Notes under the pieces: generated by a model
What the model was told of the DNA's origin: nothing
The model's database searches: none
The model's input: only the letters and a program-made list of their open reading frames with translations
Source: DAINRZ01 sp964634885
GTDB lineage: Bacteria; Bacteroidota; Ignavibacteria; Kapaibacteriales; UBA2268
Length of the DNA: 64,000 nucleotides
Direction: 5' to 3'
Assembly (NCBI GenBank): GCA_964634885.1
Contig: CAZWLN010000018.1
Location: 16,551-80,550 of the forward strand
Position numbers and translations under genes: made by a program
Part shown: one piece after another, positions 52,735-61,063 of the stretch
Layout of the letters: each line of letters opens with the position of its first letter
Position numbering within the stretch: the stretch's first letter is position 1

Positions 52735-55700
52735 TTATTCGCCGAATTTTCTTTCAGCACGGAATTTGTAGTCGTTGAACCTTTCGGTAACGAATTCCTG
52801 CGCCTGAGAGTACAAGTATTCGGCTACGTCCGGCTTAATCTTCTTCAGCATCTTGAACCTGGTTTCCGAGTCCATGAACTGAGCTACGGGTATCTTTGGC
52901 TCTTTCGAATCGAGTGTCAGAGGATTCTTACCTTCTTTGAGATTGTCCGGGTTGTAGCGGTAGAGGAGCCACTGGCCCGAATCGACAACCATCTTCTGCT
53001 GTTCCAGAGGTTTGCTCATGTCGATGCCGTGGGCGATGCAATGGCTGTATGCAATTATTATTGATACGCCGTTGTAAGCTTCGGCCTCAGTGAAGGCTTT
53101 CAGTGTCTGGTCGTCTTTAGCGCCGATGGCTACGCTTGCAACATAGACATTGCCGTAGGCCTGGGCCATCAGGCCGAGGTCCTTTTTCCTTGCAGGCTTG
53201 CCGCCGGCAGCGAATTTGGCAATGGCGCCGATGGGGGTCGATTTGGAGTTCTGGCCGCCGGTGTTCGAATAGACTTCGGTGTCGAGGACGAGGATGTTGA
53301 CGTTCTTGCCGCTGGCGAGAACGTGGTCCAAACCGCCGTAACCGATGTCGTATGCCCAGCCGTCGCCGCCCATGATCCAAACGCACTTCTTCACGAGGTA
53401 ATCGGCGATTACTTCCAGTCTCTTAGCTTCGCTGCTATTAATGGAAGCCAGTTTCTTTTTCAGTTCGGCGACTCTTTCGCGCTGGGCATTGATGCCGGTT
53501 TCATTGCTCTGGTCTGCATTGAGGATCTGTGAAACAAGGCTGTCGCCAACCTGTGCTGAGAGGTTTTTCAGGAGCATGGAAGCAACTTCCTGGTTTTTGT
53601 CGATGGCGAGCCTGAAGCCAAGGCCGAATTCGGCGTTGTCTTCGAACAGCGAGTTAGCCCATGCGGGGCCTCTGCCGTTGGCGTCCTGGCACCAGGGAGT
53701 GGTGGGCAGGTTGCCGCCGTAGATAGAGGAGCAGCCTGTTGCGTTGGCAACGACGGCCCTGTCGCCGAAGAGCTGTGAAAGCAGCTTGACGTAGCCGGTT
53801 TCGCCGCAGCCGGCGCATGAACCTGAGAATTCGAACAGAGGCCTCTGTAACTGCTGTTGGCGTACAAGTCCGACATTGATCTTGTTCCTGTCAACTTCGG
53901 GCAGTGTGAGGAAGAATTCCCAGTTCTTTGTTTCCTGTTCCCTGAGAGGAACCTGGGGAGCCATGTTTATTGCTTTCATGTTGGGATTGTCTTTGCTCTT
54001 TACGGGGCAGGCCTCGACGCAGACTCCGCAGCCGGTACAGTCTTCGGGAGCGACCTGGAGGACATACTTCAGTCCGAGTTCTTTCCATTCCTTGTCGCGG
54101 GCGTCTGCGGACTTGAAGGCTGCAGGCGCTTTCTCAAGAAGTTTGGGTTCTGCGACTTTCATCCTGACGGAAGCGTGGGGGCAAACAATGGCGCATTTGC
54201 CGCACTGGATACAGATGGCGTTGTCCCAGACGGGTATTTCAAGAGCGATGTTCCTCTTTTCGTACTGTGTTGTGGCGCTGGGATAGGTTCCGTCTGCCGG
54301 GAAGGCGCTTACGGGCAGGTCGTCGCCGCGGTAAGCGATGATCTCGCCGAGTACATTCTTGACGAATGCGGGTGAGTTCTCGGGTACCGGAAGGCTGATG
54401 TCGTATTTGGCGTTGATTTCTTTGGGATAGTTGATCTCAAAGAGGTTGTCGAGTGTATTGTCAACGGCTTTGAGGTTCATGTTGACGACAGCGTCGCCTT
54501 TCTTGCCGTATGTTTTCTTGATGGATTCTTTAATCTTTGCAATGGATTCTTCTCTTGACAATACATTTGAGATGGCGAAGAAGCATACCTGCATTACGGT
54601 ATTGATCCTTCTGCCCATGTCGCTTTCTTCGGCCACTTTCTGTGCGTCGATGAGGTAGAATTTCGCATTCTTTTCAATTAACTGCTTCTGTACTGTTTTG
54701 GGCAGGTTGGCCCAGACTTCGTCTTTGTGCCAGGGGGCGTTCAGGAGGAAAGTGCCGCCGTTGACTAAGTTCTTGAGCATGTCGTATTTCTCGAGGAATA
54801 CTGTTTGGTGGCATGCCACGAAGTTTGACTGGTTGACGAGGTAAGGCGAGCGGATCTGCTTGGGGCCGAATCTCAGGTGGGAGACGGTAAGCGAGCCGGC
54901 TTTCTTTGAGTCGTAAACGAAATAGCCCTGGGCGTAGAGGTCGGTGTTCTCGCCGATGATCTTGATTGAGTTCTTGTTTGCGCCGACGGTACCGTCCGAA
55001 CCCAGGCCGTAGAACAGGCCGCGGAATATCTCGTCGGATTCGATGCTGAAGTTCGGATCATAATCGAGGCTGAGGTGGGTTACGTCGTCGTTGATGCCGA
55101 CGGTGAAGTTCTTCTTGGGAGAGGCAGCTTTCAGGTTGTCGAAAACGGCTTTGATCATCGTGGGAGTAAATTCTTTTGAAGAGAGGCCGTACCGTCCGCC
55201 GATGACTTTGGGCATGGTTTTGATTGAGCCCCAGCCATTGTTGATGGCTTCGTAGAGTGCATTGACGGTGTCGAGGTAGAGAGGTTCGCCTGTAGAGCCG
55301 GGTTCTTTGCACCTGTCGAGAACTGCAATAGATTTGACAGTTGCGGGCAGAGCTTCAATCATTCTCTTAACGTCGAAGGGCCTGTAAAGGCGAACTTTAA
55401 CCATGCCGACTTTTTCGCCTTTGGATGTCAGGTAATCGACAGTTTCGTGAGCGGTTTCGCAGCCGGAAGCCATGAGTATGATGACTCTTTCAGCATCGGG
55501 AGCGCCGACGTATTCGAACAGTTTGTACTGTCTGCCGGTGAGGGCGGCGAAAGTGTCCATTTCTTTTTGTACGGTGTCCGGGCAGGCTGTGAAGTATTTG
55601 TTGGCGGCTTCCCTGTTCTGGAAGAAGACGTCGGGGTTCTGTGCCGTGCCGCGGATGAAGGGACGGTCAGGGGAGAGTGCTCTTTCTTTGTGAGCTTTAA

Positions 55701-56301
55701 CCATGTCGTCGGTGATCATTGCTTTCATTGCATCATCGGGGATGACTTCGATCTTGGATACTTCGTGGGAAGTACGGAAGCCGTCGAAGAACATGAGGAA
55801 CGGTATCCGTGATTTGAGAGTGGCGGCCTGGGCTATGAGTTCAAAGTCCATGGTTTCCTGTACAGAAGCTGCGGCGAGCATTGCGAAGCCGGTCGAGCGG
55901 GCAGCCATGACGTCGCTGTGGTCGCCGAAGATCGAAAGGGCGTGAGTAGCAAGAGTACGGGCGCTGATGTTGAAGACAGTGGATGTCAATTCGCCTGCGA
56001 TTTTAAACATATTTGGAATTTTGAGAAGCAAGCCCTGTGAAGCGGTAAAGGTTGTCGTCAGAGCGCCGGCTTGTAGCGAACCGTGTACTGCGCCTGCGGC
56101 GCCGCCTTCGCTTTGCATTTCGGCTACTGTCGGGACTGCGCCCCAGATGTTTTTAATACCTTTAGCTGCCCATTCGTCAGCCCATTCACCCATGTTTGAC
56201 GAGGGTGTGATGGGGTAGATGGCGCATACTTCGTTGACGCGGTAGGCTACATAGGCAGCGGCTTCGTTTCCGTCAATTGTTACGTATGTTTTTTCTTTCA
56301 T
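52735..56301 (-). CDS. nifJ: Pyruvate:ferredoxin (flavodoxin) oxidoreductase
   Basis: A 1188-residue single-chain PFOR. In order: the alpha domain (TIDGNEAAAYVAYRVNEVCA, YPITPSSNMGEW, QSEGGAAGAVHGSLQAGALT, FTASQGLLLKIPNMFKIAGE), the gamma domain around 420-620 (GLGSDGTVGANKNSIKI), two [4Fe-4S] sites near 697 and 757 (CIQCGKCAIVCP and CTGCGVCVEACP), a proximal cluster in GSCAGCGETGYVKLL, and the C-terminal TPP domain (GGDGWAYDIGYGGLDHVLAS, LDTEVYSNTGGQNSKSTPIG). It interconverts pyruvate and acetyl-CoA plus CO2 with reduced ferredoxin. AGGAG precedes the ATG. Confidence 0.97.
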   Translation of the reverse strand: MKEKTYVTIDGNEAAAYVAYRVNEVCAIYPITPSSNMGEWADEWAAKGIKNIWGAVPTVAEMQSEGGAAGAVHGSLQAGALTTTFTASQGLLLKIPNMFKIAGELTSTVFNISARTLATHALSIFGDHSDVMAARSTGFAMLAAASVQETMDFELIAQAATLKSRIPFLMFFDGFRTSHEVSKIEVIPDDAMKAMITDDMVKAHKERALSPDRPFIRGTAQNPDVFFQNREAANKYFTACPDTVQKEMDTFAALTGRQYKLFEYVGAPDAERVIILMASGCETAHETVDYLTSKGEKVGMVKVRLYRPFDVKRMIEALPATVKSIAVLDRCKEPGSTGEPLYLDTVNALYEAINNGWGSIKTMPKVIGGRYGLSSKEFTPTMIKAVFDNLKAASPKKNFTVGINDDVTHLSLDYDPNFSIESDEIFRGLFYGLGSDGTVGANKNSIKIIGENTDLYAQGYFVYDSKKAGSLTVSHLRFGPKQIRSPYLVNQSNFVACHQTVFLEKYDMLKNLVNGGTFLLNAPWHKDEVWANLPKTVQKQLIEKNAKFYLIDAQKVAEESDMGRRINTVMQVCFFAISNVLSREESIAKIKESIKKTYGKKGDAVVNMNLKAVDNTLDNLFEINYPKEINAKYDISLPVPENSPAFVKNVLGEIIAYRGDDLPVSAFPADGTYPSATTQYEKRNIALEIPVWDNAICIQCGKCAIVCPHASVRMKVAEPKLLEKAPAAFKSADARDKEWKELGLKYVLQVAPEDCTGCGVCVEACPVKSKDNPNMKAINMAPQVPLREQETKNWEFFLTLPEVDRNKINVGLVRQQQLQRPLFEFSGSCAGCGETGYVKLLSQLFGDRAVVANATGCSSIYGGNLPTTPWCQDANGRGPAWANSLFEDNAEFGLGFRLAIDKNQEVASMLLKNLSAQVGDSLVSQILNADQSNETGINAQRERVAELKKKLASINSSEAKRLEVIADYLVKKCVWIMGGDGWAYDIGYGGLDHVLASGKNVNILVLDTEVYSNTGGQNSKSTPIGAIAKFAAGGKPARKKDLGLMAQAYGNVYVASVAIGAKDDQTLKAFTEAEAYNGVSIIIAYSHCIAHGIDMSKPLEQQKMVVDSGQWLLYRYNPDNLKEGKNPLTLDSKEPKIPVAQFMDSETRFKMLKKIKPDVAEYLYSQAQEFVTERFNDYKFRAERKFGE

Positions 56302-56622
56302 TTTTTAATTTCTCCTGTATCACAAGAACAAAGTAAACTATTTATTACTACAACTATTTGTATCGAAAAAATACCATAGAGTTCAAAATTACAAAACAAA
56401 TTGAAATATTCTCACAAAATGAAAGGAAAATATTGAAATATTTTTCGGCTTAAGTTTAGGCAAATTAAAACGATGAGTTAGTCAGAACTGAAAAATTATC
56501 GAATACAATGTGCATGATAATCAGTAATATGCATTACAGAGAAGTATGTGGAGACGGGGCAACAGGAATGTGAAGCTGCAATACCTATCGCATAGAATTG
56601 ACTGCAACGGGTTGGACCTGTT
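56302..56622. other. Gene-free stretch between nifJ and the DUF2442 gene
   Basis: The part next to nifJ carries its AGGAGA ribosome binding site and an AT-rich presumed promoter. The remainder has only a short out-of-frame ORF over the end of the DUF2442 gene. I see nothing else. Confidence 0.4.
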
Positions 56623-56859
56623 TCATCTGCATGATGCGCTGTCGCTGTAAAGGACTTCCGGACACAGGTCTGCGCCGTTGTCCCACTGTACCGTATCGAA
56701 AGAGAGCCTGGCGGTTTCAAACATTTTCCGGTCGGCCAATTGTGAGAATATACCGTGACTGAGGTATGGTTTAATATCGAAGATTCTTTTTTCACCGTTG
56801 TCAAAGATTAACAGGAGCCTGTAATCTTCCATTGTTTCGACATGAGTAACTGCAACCAT
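56623..56859 (-). CDS. DUF2442 family protein
   Basis: 78 residues matching the DUF2442 pattern: VTHVETMEDYRLLLIFDNGE, KRIFDIKPYLSHGIFSQLAD, MFETARLSFDTVQWDNGADL and CPEVLY. DUF2442 proteins often pair with a DUF4160 gene, as here (10 bp downstream of it). The pair has been proposed as toxin-antitoxin-like, with weak support. The last few residues (SDSASCR) differ from the usual LYE ending. Confidence 0.85.
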   Translation of the reverse strand: MVAVTHVETMEDYRLLLIFDNGEKRIFDIKPYLSHGIFSQLADRKMFETARLSFDTVQWDNGADLCPEVLYSDSASCR

Positions 56860-56869
56860 GAATGTGTTC

Positions 56870-57136
56870 CTACTTTAATGGCTCAATTTTAAAAGGTTCT
56901 TCGCCGTTTTGTGCCAGTTGCCAATCGGCAAGAAGTTCATCTTTATGTAGTTCAGACCATGCTAAAACTAATTTCAATTGCTTTGTCGGTAATTCACCTT
57001 CAAGAATTTCGCATTGATTAATATCCACAATCGCTTTGTAACCCTGGTAATATGCATGAAAATGCGGAGGGTTATGTTCAGTCAAACCATAATAGAGCCT
57101 GATCACTATACCATAGAACATCGAAATTGTCGGCAT
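56870..57136 (-). CDS. DUF4160 family protein
   Basis: 88 residues with the DUF4160 signature: MPTISMFYGIVIRLYYGLTE, HNPPHFHAYYQGYKAIVDI, LEGELPTKQLKLVLAWSELH, KDELLADWQLA. The HxPPHFHA motif defines the family. GGAG lies 7 nt before the ATG. First gene of a two-gene unit with DUF2442. Function unknown; a toxin-antitoxin-like pair is possible. Confidence 0.88.
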   Translation of the reverse strand: MPTISMFYGIVIRLYYGLTEHNPPHFHAYYQGYKAIVDINQCEILEGELPTKQLKLVLAWSELHKDELLADWQLAQNGEEPFKIEPLK

Positions 57137-57315
57137 TTATACTCCAAAAACACAATACAATTTATATATGTAACGTATCATCTAACCCGAAATTTTACAT
57201 TTGATAACTTGCTATGTCGACCATATTCACATTATATCTGAAAGAACTTGAGGCTTAAAGAAGAATCATCAATAATTCAGCCATCTGAATAATCTCAAAT
57301 TAACAAATTCCCTTT

Positions 57316-57459
57316 TCAACCGCATGCCTCGCAGTACGTCCGGGCGTAGTAATCCTCCCGGGCGGGGTCTTTGGGGAGTGAGGAACAGGCTGCTGATTGT
57401 GAATTCAAAAAATACAATTCTGATTCCTTTGGTATAGTTACTGCTGCTGATATATTTTC
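57316..57459 (-). pseudogene. Possible C-terminal remnant of a secreted Cys-containing protein
   Basis: A 47-codon open frame with no start near its 5' end. It ends in AACSSLPKDPAREDYYARTY followed by CEACG and a stop. The second half has coding-like GC-richer codons inside AT-rich DNA. It lies just downstream of the 57470 gene, separated by a TAA in the same frame. It could be the surviving end of a deleted gene. The rest of 57137-57469 holds nothing else I can support. Confidence 0.25.
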
Positions 57460-57469
57460 TTAAAATCAG

Positions 57470-57973
57470 TTAATCTGAAGTTTCAATACTATTAAAAATA
57501 CTGTCAACTGAATATATTCTCACATTTGGAAACCGGCTTCTGAAGATGTCTGTATATTCATTTTCTATTTGGATGATATTGATATTTGAGTTAAAGAGTC
57601 TTGGTTCTTTCGATTTGATATTTACGAAAATCACAATATTGCTGTCTAATATTGCATAGGCAGAAACTGCATTATCGCCATTGAAGACAAATTCAACAGA
57701 ATCATTACAACATTCATCATCATCTTCTTCTTTCTTTGTTGATACTGTATATACTTCATGCCAATGACCAACACCACTATATTGAATTTGATTGATATAA
57801 ATCTTTTCTTTCAAAACCATGTTTTCTATTTCAAAGCTTTTTATTTTATTTTCAAAAATGGATGCGAACTGAAAATAGATAATTGTAAGTACTGCGATAA
57901 TAAATACTATGACAAATATTAAAAACTTTATGAGAATTCTTTTCCAATTTGCTTTATTTGTGTCTTTTATCAT
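57470..57973 (-). CDS. Single-pass membrane protein of unknown function
   Basis: 167 residues from the ATG at 57973; an in-frame TTG at 57994 adds MESGFER. A cytosolic basic start (KDTNKANWKR) is followed by one long TM segment (ILIKFLIFVIVFIIAVLTII), then an extracytoplasmic domain with a coiled-coil-like start (FENKIKSFEIENMVLKEKIY), an acidic Cys patch (KKEEDDDECCND) and strands (SVEFVFNGDNAVSAYAIL). AT-rich codon use like the other genes of this island. The family is not recognised. Confidence 0.65.
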   Translation of the reverse strand: MIKDTNKANWKRILIKFLIFVIVFIIAVLTIIYFQFASIFENKIKSFEIENMVLKEKIYINQIQYSGVGHWHEVYTVSTKKEEDDDECCNDSVEFVFNGDNAVSAYAILDSNIVIFVNIKSKEPRLFNSNINIIQIENEYTDIFRSRFPNVRIYSVDSIFNSIETSD

Positions 57974-58045
57974 TCTTTCAAACCCCGATTCCAACCTTCC
58001 TTTATCATGCTATGAGTATATGGAGCCATCTGTTTAATTTCAAAT

Positions 58046-58144
58046 TTATAGATTTCCTTTGTAGCCGAACTCCTCGTAGGGCGTATGGCTGTAGGCGCCT
58101 GCCGTCAGCAGGATGAAAAGAAGTAATGTTAATGTGCTTTTCAT
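58046..58144 (-). pseudogene. Orphan signal-peptide stump (32 codons)
   Basis: The ATG at 58144 has AAAAGGAAAA just upstream and encodes MKSTLTLLLFILLTAGAYSH followed by TPYEEFGYKGNL and a stop. It has a good ribosome binding site and a complete signal peptide but almost no mature protein, so it looks like the 5' end of a secreted-protein gene cut off by deletion or frameshift. It lies directly downstream of repeat copy R1 (58152-58216), which may carry its promoter. Confidence 0.45.
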
Positions 58145-58233
58145 TTTGTTTTTCCTTTTGTCAAACCTCTTATTACTAAGATACACAAACCGGAGGAAAA
58201 GTTACAGGTAATTGCTGCCGGTGGAATGGGAGA

Positions 58234-58758
58234 TTAGGGAGACAAATCCCTGACTAAAAGGCTATCTGGAACATATTCATCAATTATATCATCAGATGTA
58301 TAAAATAGGAAAAAAGATTTATCACTTGGATAGCATTTTCTTAAGAAGTCTAATTCATAATATAAATCTTTATATGTAACGAAATTGATTCGATTATCAG
58401 TACATAAAAACATTGTAAGAGTTAAAGAATCATGACTTCTTTTATAAGGGCAAATATTTGAGTTAACAAAATCTATCCAAAGAGGTATAAATCTCAATAT
58501 TAATTTATATTTATGACCTTTTTGGATACTTACTAACCCATTTGTGTCAGTAATACATTTCTTTTTTGAAATCAACATTATTGTGTCATAGCCCGTGTAT
58601 GCTTTATATATATGGGCATTTTGAATAATTGCATCATCCAATGAAAGATTTAATTTAACCTCAGTAATTACACAGCATAGTGTTGAATCATGATAAGAAT
58701 TATAACTGTATAATTCTGAATAAAATAATAAAACAAGAAAATAAAGAAATGTTTTCAA
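58234..58758 (-). CDS. Secreted protein of unknown function
   Basis: 174 residues if TTG at 58758 is the start (GAGG six nt upstream); TTG at 58764 is the alternative. It begins MKTFLYFLVLLFYSELYSYN, a signal peptide. The mature part has SLDDAIIQNAHIYKAYTGYD, KCITDTNGLVSIQKGHKYKL, VTYKDLYYELDFL and about five cysteines. The SIQKGHKYKL strand recalls small beta-sandwich (carboxypeptidase-regulatory-like) folds, but I cannot assign a family. It starts 14-20 bp after the truncated KilA-N gene. AT-rich codons. Confidence 0.6.
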   Translation of the reverse strand: MKTFLYFLVLLFYSELYSYNSYHDSTLCCVITEVKLNLSLDDAIIQNAHIYKAYTGYDTIMLISKKKCITDTNGLVSIQKGHKYKLILRFIPLWIDFVNSNICPYKRSHDSLTLTMFLCTDNRINFVTYKDLYYELDFLRKCYPSDKSFFLFYTSDDIIDEYVPDSLLVRDLSP

Positions 58759-58777
58759 TGCCAACCTCGAGTTAAAA

Positions 58778-59008
58778 TCAATTCTTGAATTGTATTATGG
58801 CAAATTCGCCATAATTAAAACCCGGATTATAAACACTTTCCCAGATGCCCAGGAACTCGACGGTATTCCTGTTCCGAAGCCAGTCTGAAATGAAGAAATC
58901 GCCGTCTTTGGCTTTCAGCATATCCGTCAATGAAATATAGTCTTCATCGCCGTACCTGATCAGGTTGATTTCAATACCCTTTATATTTAAACTTGACCGC
59001 TTTTTCAA
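58778..59008 (-). pseudogene. KilA-N domain protein, truncated after ~75 residues
   Basis: From a TTG start with GGAG upstream, the frame encodes KKRSSLNIKGIEINLIRYGD then EDYISLTDMLKAKDGDFFIS, DWLRNRNTVEFLGIWESVYN and PGFNYGEFAIIQFKN-stop. This is the N-terminal half of a KilA-N DNA-binding domain (R-Y-G-D-E-D-Y-I-S-L-T-D, W-L-R-N-R-N-T-V-E-F-L-G-I-W-E). Family members continue for another ~150-200 residues after GEFAII. Here the tail is lost and the secreted gene at 58758 starts almost at once, so it is probably a recombination scar. A second copy begins at 59366. Confidence 0.8.
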
Positions 59009-59196
59009 TTTTACTCCTGCAAATATTGTAATTGCAATATAAGAAATTCTTTAATTCAAGCCCTGTATTATCAAAGTAAACTTTTGGAGCTAATATTGTT
59101 TAACATTTTCAGCATCCAACCAGCCTTTCAGTTCCTTTTACCAAACCTCTTATTACTAAGATACACAAACCGGAGGAAAAGTTACAGGTAATTGCT

Positions 59197-59296
59197 NNNN
59201 NNNNNNNNNNNNNNNNNNNNNNNNNNNNNNNNNNNNNNNNNNNNNNNNNNNNNNNNNNNNNNNNNNNNNNNNNNNNNNNNNNNNNNNNNNNNNNNN
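59197..59296. other. Assembly gap (100 N)
   Basis: Exactly 100 unknown bases, a standard placeholder for a scaffold gap of unknown or estimated size. It is flanked by two copies of the same module, which explains the failure to assemble. Confidence 0.98.
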
Positions 59297-59366
59297 CATC
59301 GCCGTACCTGATCAGGTTGATTTCAATACCCTTTATATTTAAACTTGACCGTTTTTTCAATTTCAC
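59297..59366 (-). pseudogene. Second KilA-N domain gene, N-terminal fragment at the assembly gap
   Basis: Only the first ~23 codons are visible before the gap: GTG or TTG start, then KKRSSLNIKGIEINLIRYGD, identical at protein level to the 59008 copy. The DNA differs at a few positions, so it is a true second copy. Whether it is full length cannot be seen. Confidence 0.6.
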
Positions 59367-59545
59367 TCCTGCAAATATTGTAGATGCAATATAAGAAATT
59401 CTTCAATTCATGCCCGGATATTATCAAGGTAAACTTTGGAAGCTAATATTGCTTAACATTTTCAACAACCAAACGGCCTTTCAGTTCCTTTTGTCAAACC
59501 TCTTACTACTAAGATACACAAACCGGGGGAAAGGTTACAACAGGG

Positions 59546-60025
59546 TTATTCACCTATGTACCTGAGGGTTTCCTTGTCGAAATAAAGCTTGAGGAAAAGG
59601 TCGTTGCCTCTGCCTGCCGGCATATTGTTCCCGTCGCAATAAGCCTGGGTGTAATATACTATTGCAATTGCTTCGGTTTTCTTAGCTAAGGTTTTACCGC
59701 TGCTGTCCGTTACGCTGTCAATCAGCTCATTGTCATAGGTCTTTTGGGGGGTACCAAGTATATTGATGAAATCTTCGAGCTTTTTACTGCGCAGATCAAA
59801 TTCCTTTACAATCCTCAATGCCATTAATATGTCTCTTACCATCATGCAACCGGTCGAATCGATTCTCCACAACAGAAGTGCATATTTAGTGCAGTCCGAT
59901 ACTTCATAGTCTCGGCAGAGTAGTTCGAGTGGGGCGCTAAGTAAAGGTAACGGCTCCCGGCACTGCAACTTAACAGTGAATATAGTTGAGCAAATTAAGA
60001 TTACCAGAAAAGTGAGTTTTCTCAT
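59546..60025 (-). CDS. Secreted protein of unknown function
   Basis: 159 residues. Signal peptide MRKLTFLVILICSTIFTVKL. The mature part has four cysteines in the first third (REPLPLLSAPLELLCRDYEV, SDCTKYALLLWRIDSTGCMM), then RDILMALRIVKEFDLRSKKL, EDFINILGTPQKTYDN, AIAIVYYTQAYCDGNNM and a C-terminal FLKLYFDKETLRYIG. The IVYYTQ and LYFDKETLRY strands, with LGTPQKTYDN, recall SmpA/BamE-like or small lipoprotein folds, but the match is weak. Same strand as the KilA-N array. Confidence 0.65.
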   Translation of the reverse strand: MRKLTFLVILICSTIFTVKLQCREPLPLLSAPLELLCRDYEVSDCTKYALLLWRIDSTGCMMVRDILMALRIVKEFDLRSKKLEDFINILGTPQKTYDNELIDSVTDSSGKTLAKKTEAIAIVYYTQAYCDGNNMPAGRGNDLFLKLYFDKETLRYIGE

Positions 60026-60096
60026 AAGATTACATCATCAGAAATTGATTAAACACTGATTGTTGAGTATTCTTTAATCAATCAATAAAACAGCTA

Positions 60097-60366
60097 TCAG
60101 AAACCGTTGCCCTGCCAGAACCCGGGATTATTGCGGTCGATGGCCGGTTTAGTGCTACTTTCTGTAACGAACCCCGCCTTTTTGAAACCTTCGGGGCTTT
60201 TAACAGCAGTCGTTTGGGCGGCTCCACCGTAAGCGGTTTCGGTGTAAACGGATTCGCCGGGCTTATAGCTGAATCGGCAATCGTTGACGGCATTCTTTTG
60301 AACTTGTGGGAAAGCGGGTGCCATTGCAGCATTCCTGCCTTTTGCAGTAATAATTTTTATTCCCAT
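60097..60366 (-). CDS. Possible small protein (89 aa), unknown
   Basis: An ATG frame encodes MGIKIITAKGRNAAMAPAFP, then CRFSYKPGESVYTETAYGG and ends KPAIDRNNPGFWQGNGF. Codons are GC-richer than the flanking DNA (GCC GCC, GGC GAA TCC), and Gly, Lys, Thr and Pro are common. It has no signal peptide and a weak ribosome binding site. An overlapping ORF in another frame exists, but this frame has the better composition. The rest of 60026-60477 is AT-rich without other signals. Confidence 0.4.
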   Translation of the reverse strand: MGIKIITAKGRNAAMAPAFPQVQKNAVNDCRFSYKPGESVYTETAYGGAAQTTAVKSPEGFKKAGFVTESSTKPAIDRNNPGFWQGNGF

Positions 60367-60477
60367 AAATCACCAGGAATTTTGTGTAAAAAATTTCAAT
60401 AATATCTTATATTTCTTAACATTCTTCCATTTTTTACTATCAGTCAACAGCCGGTTTCAGGCCCTCCGGCGAAAACC

Positions 60478-60930
60478 CTACATCTCCACCGCCAGGTTGT
60501 CTTCGTAATATTGTTCGAGGGTCAGTTTGTGCTTAGCTTCCTGGTCAGCGAGCATGAGGAACATATCCTGCATCGCTTTGTCTTCAGTTCTTTTTGCAAC
60601 CTGTGCGTAGAGGTTTTTGGCGGCTTCTTCGCGTTTCATTGCAATCACCATTATCTCCTGGAAAGTACTGTCAGGGCCTGGTTCAGTTTCAACCATGAAA
60701 TCGCTCAGTTTAAGGTTCTGGATGTTTTCAGGTTCGAAACGTTCGGCGTCCTCAGGCTTGAACCTGTTCAGGATGGCGACGTGGTTCCTTTCGTGTTGGG
60801 CCAGCTCTTTGAGAGCTTCGACGGCAGCTTTGTTTGTCACGATCTTCTGTAAGCCTTCATAGAATTCGACAGCTTCTTTTTCCCTTGCCACTGCAAATTG
60901 AATTATATCCTGGAAATTGACCTGGTCCAT
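60478..60930 (-). CDS. Rubrerythrin/ferritin-like diiron protein
   Basis: A 150-residue four-helix bundle. Metal-ligand pattern: AREKEAVEFYEGLQK (E), ELAQHERNHV (E-x-x-H), AMKREEAAKNLYAQV (E) and LADQEAKHKLTLEQYY (E-x-x-H). There is no C-terminal rubredoxin domain, so it is an erythrin-type rather than a classical rubrerythrin. It probably detoxifies peroxide in a low-oxygen cytosol, in keeping with the oxygen-sensitive Kor/PFOR enzymes nearby. AAGGTG precedes the ATG. Confidence 0.88.
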   Translation of the reverse strand: MDQVNFQDIIQFAVAREKEAVEFYEGLQKIVTNKAAVEALKELAQHERNHVAILNRFKPEDAERFEPENIQNLKLSDFMVETEPGPDSTFQEIMVIAMKREEAAKNLYAQVAKRTEDKAMQDMFLMLADQEAKHKLTLEQYYEDNLAVEM

Positions 60931-61063
60931 CTTACACCTTGCAATTGTTTTATAACACTTACTATTTATATCGTAAATTATAAAAAAAAAACAAATTTAG
61001 CAATAACTTTCATGTTGAAGACTGAAAATGGTAAGGGACAATTTATGGACCTTCGCAATTTGT

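Larger units (their letters stand above)
58152..59539 (-). repeat. Tandem ~1-kb module array with three copies of a 65-bp promoter-like repeat
   Basis: A 65-bp repeat occurs at 58152-58216 (R1), 59132-59196 (R2) and, slightly changed, 59485-59539 (R3); it contains TACTAAGATACACAAACCGG. R1 and R2 are 980 bp apart. The segment upstream of R2 (58945-59131, start of a KilA-N gene) is repeated before R3 (59297-59484). The region is therefore a tandem duplication: repeat, secreted gene, KilA-N gene, repeat. R1 sits directly before an ATG with a good ribosome binding site, so the repeat may carry a minus-strand promoter. R2 stops exactly where the N run begins. Confidence 0.8.

Noticed and set aside
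59109..59366. 85-codon ORF translated through the N run
   Set aside because: The frame across 100 unknown bases is meaningless; only the part right of the gap is a real KilA-N start.
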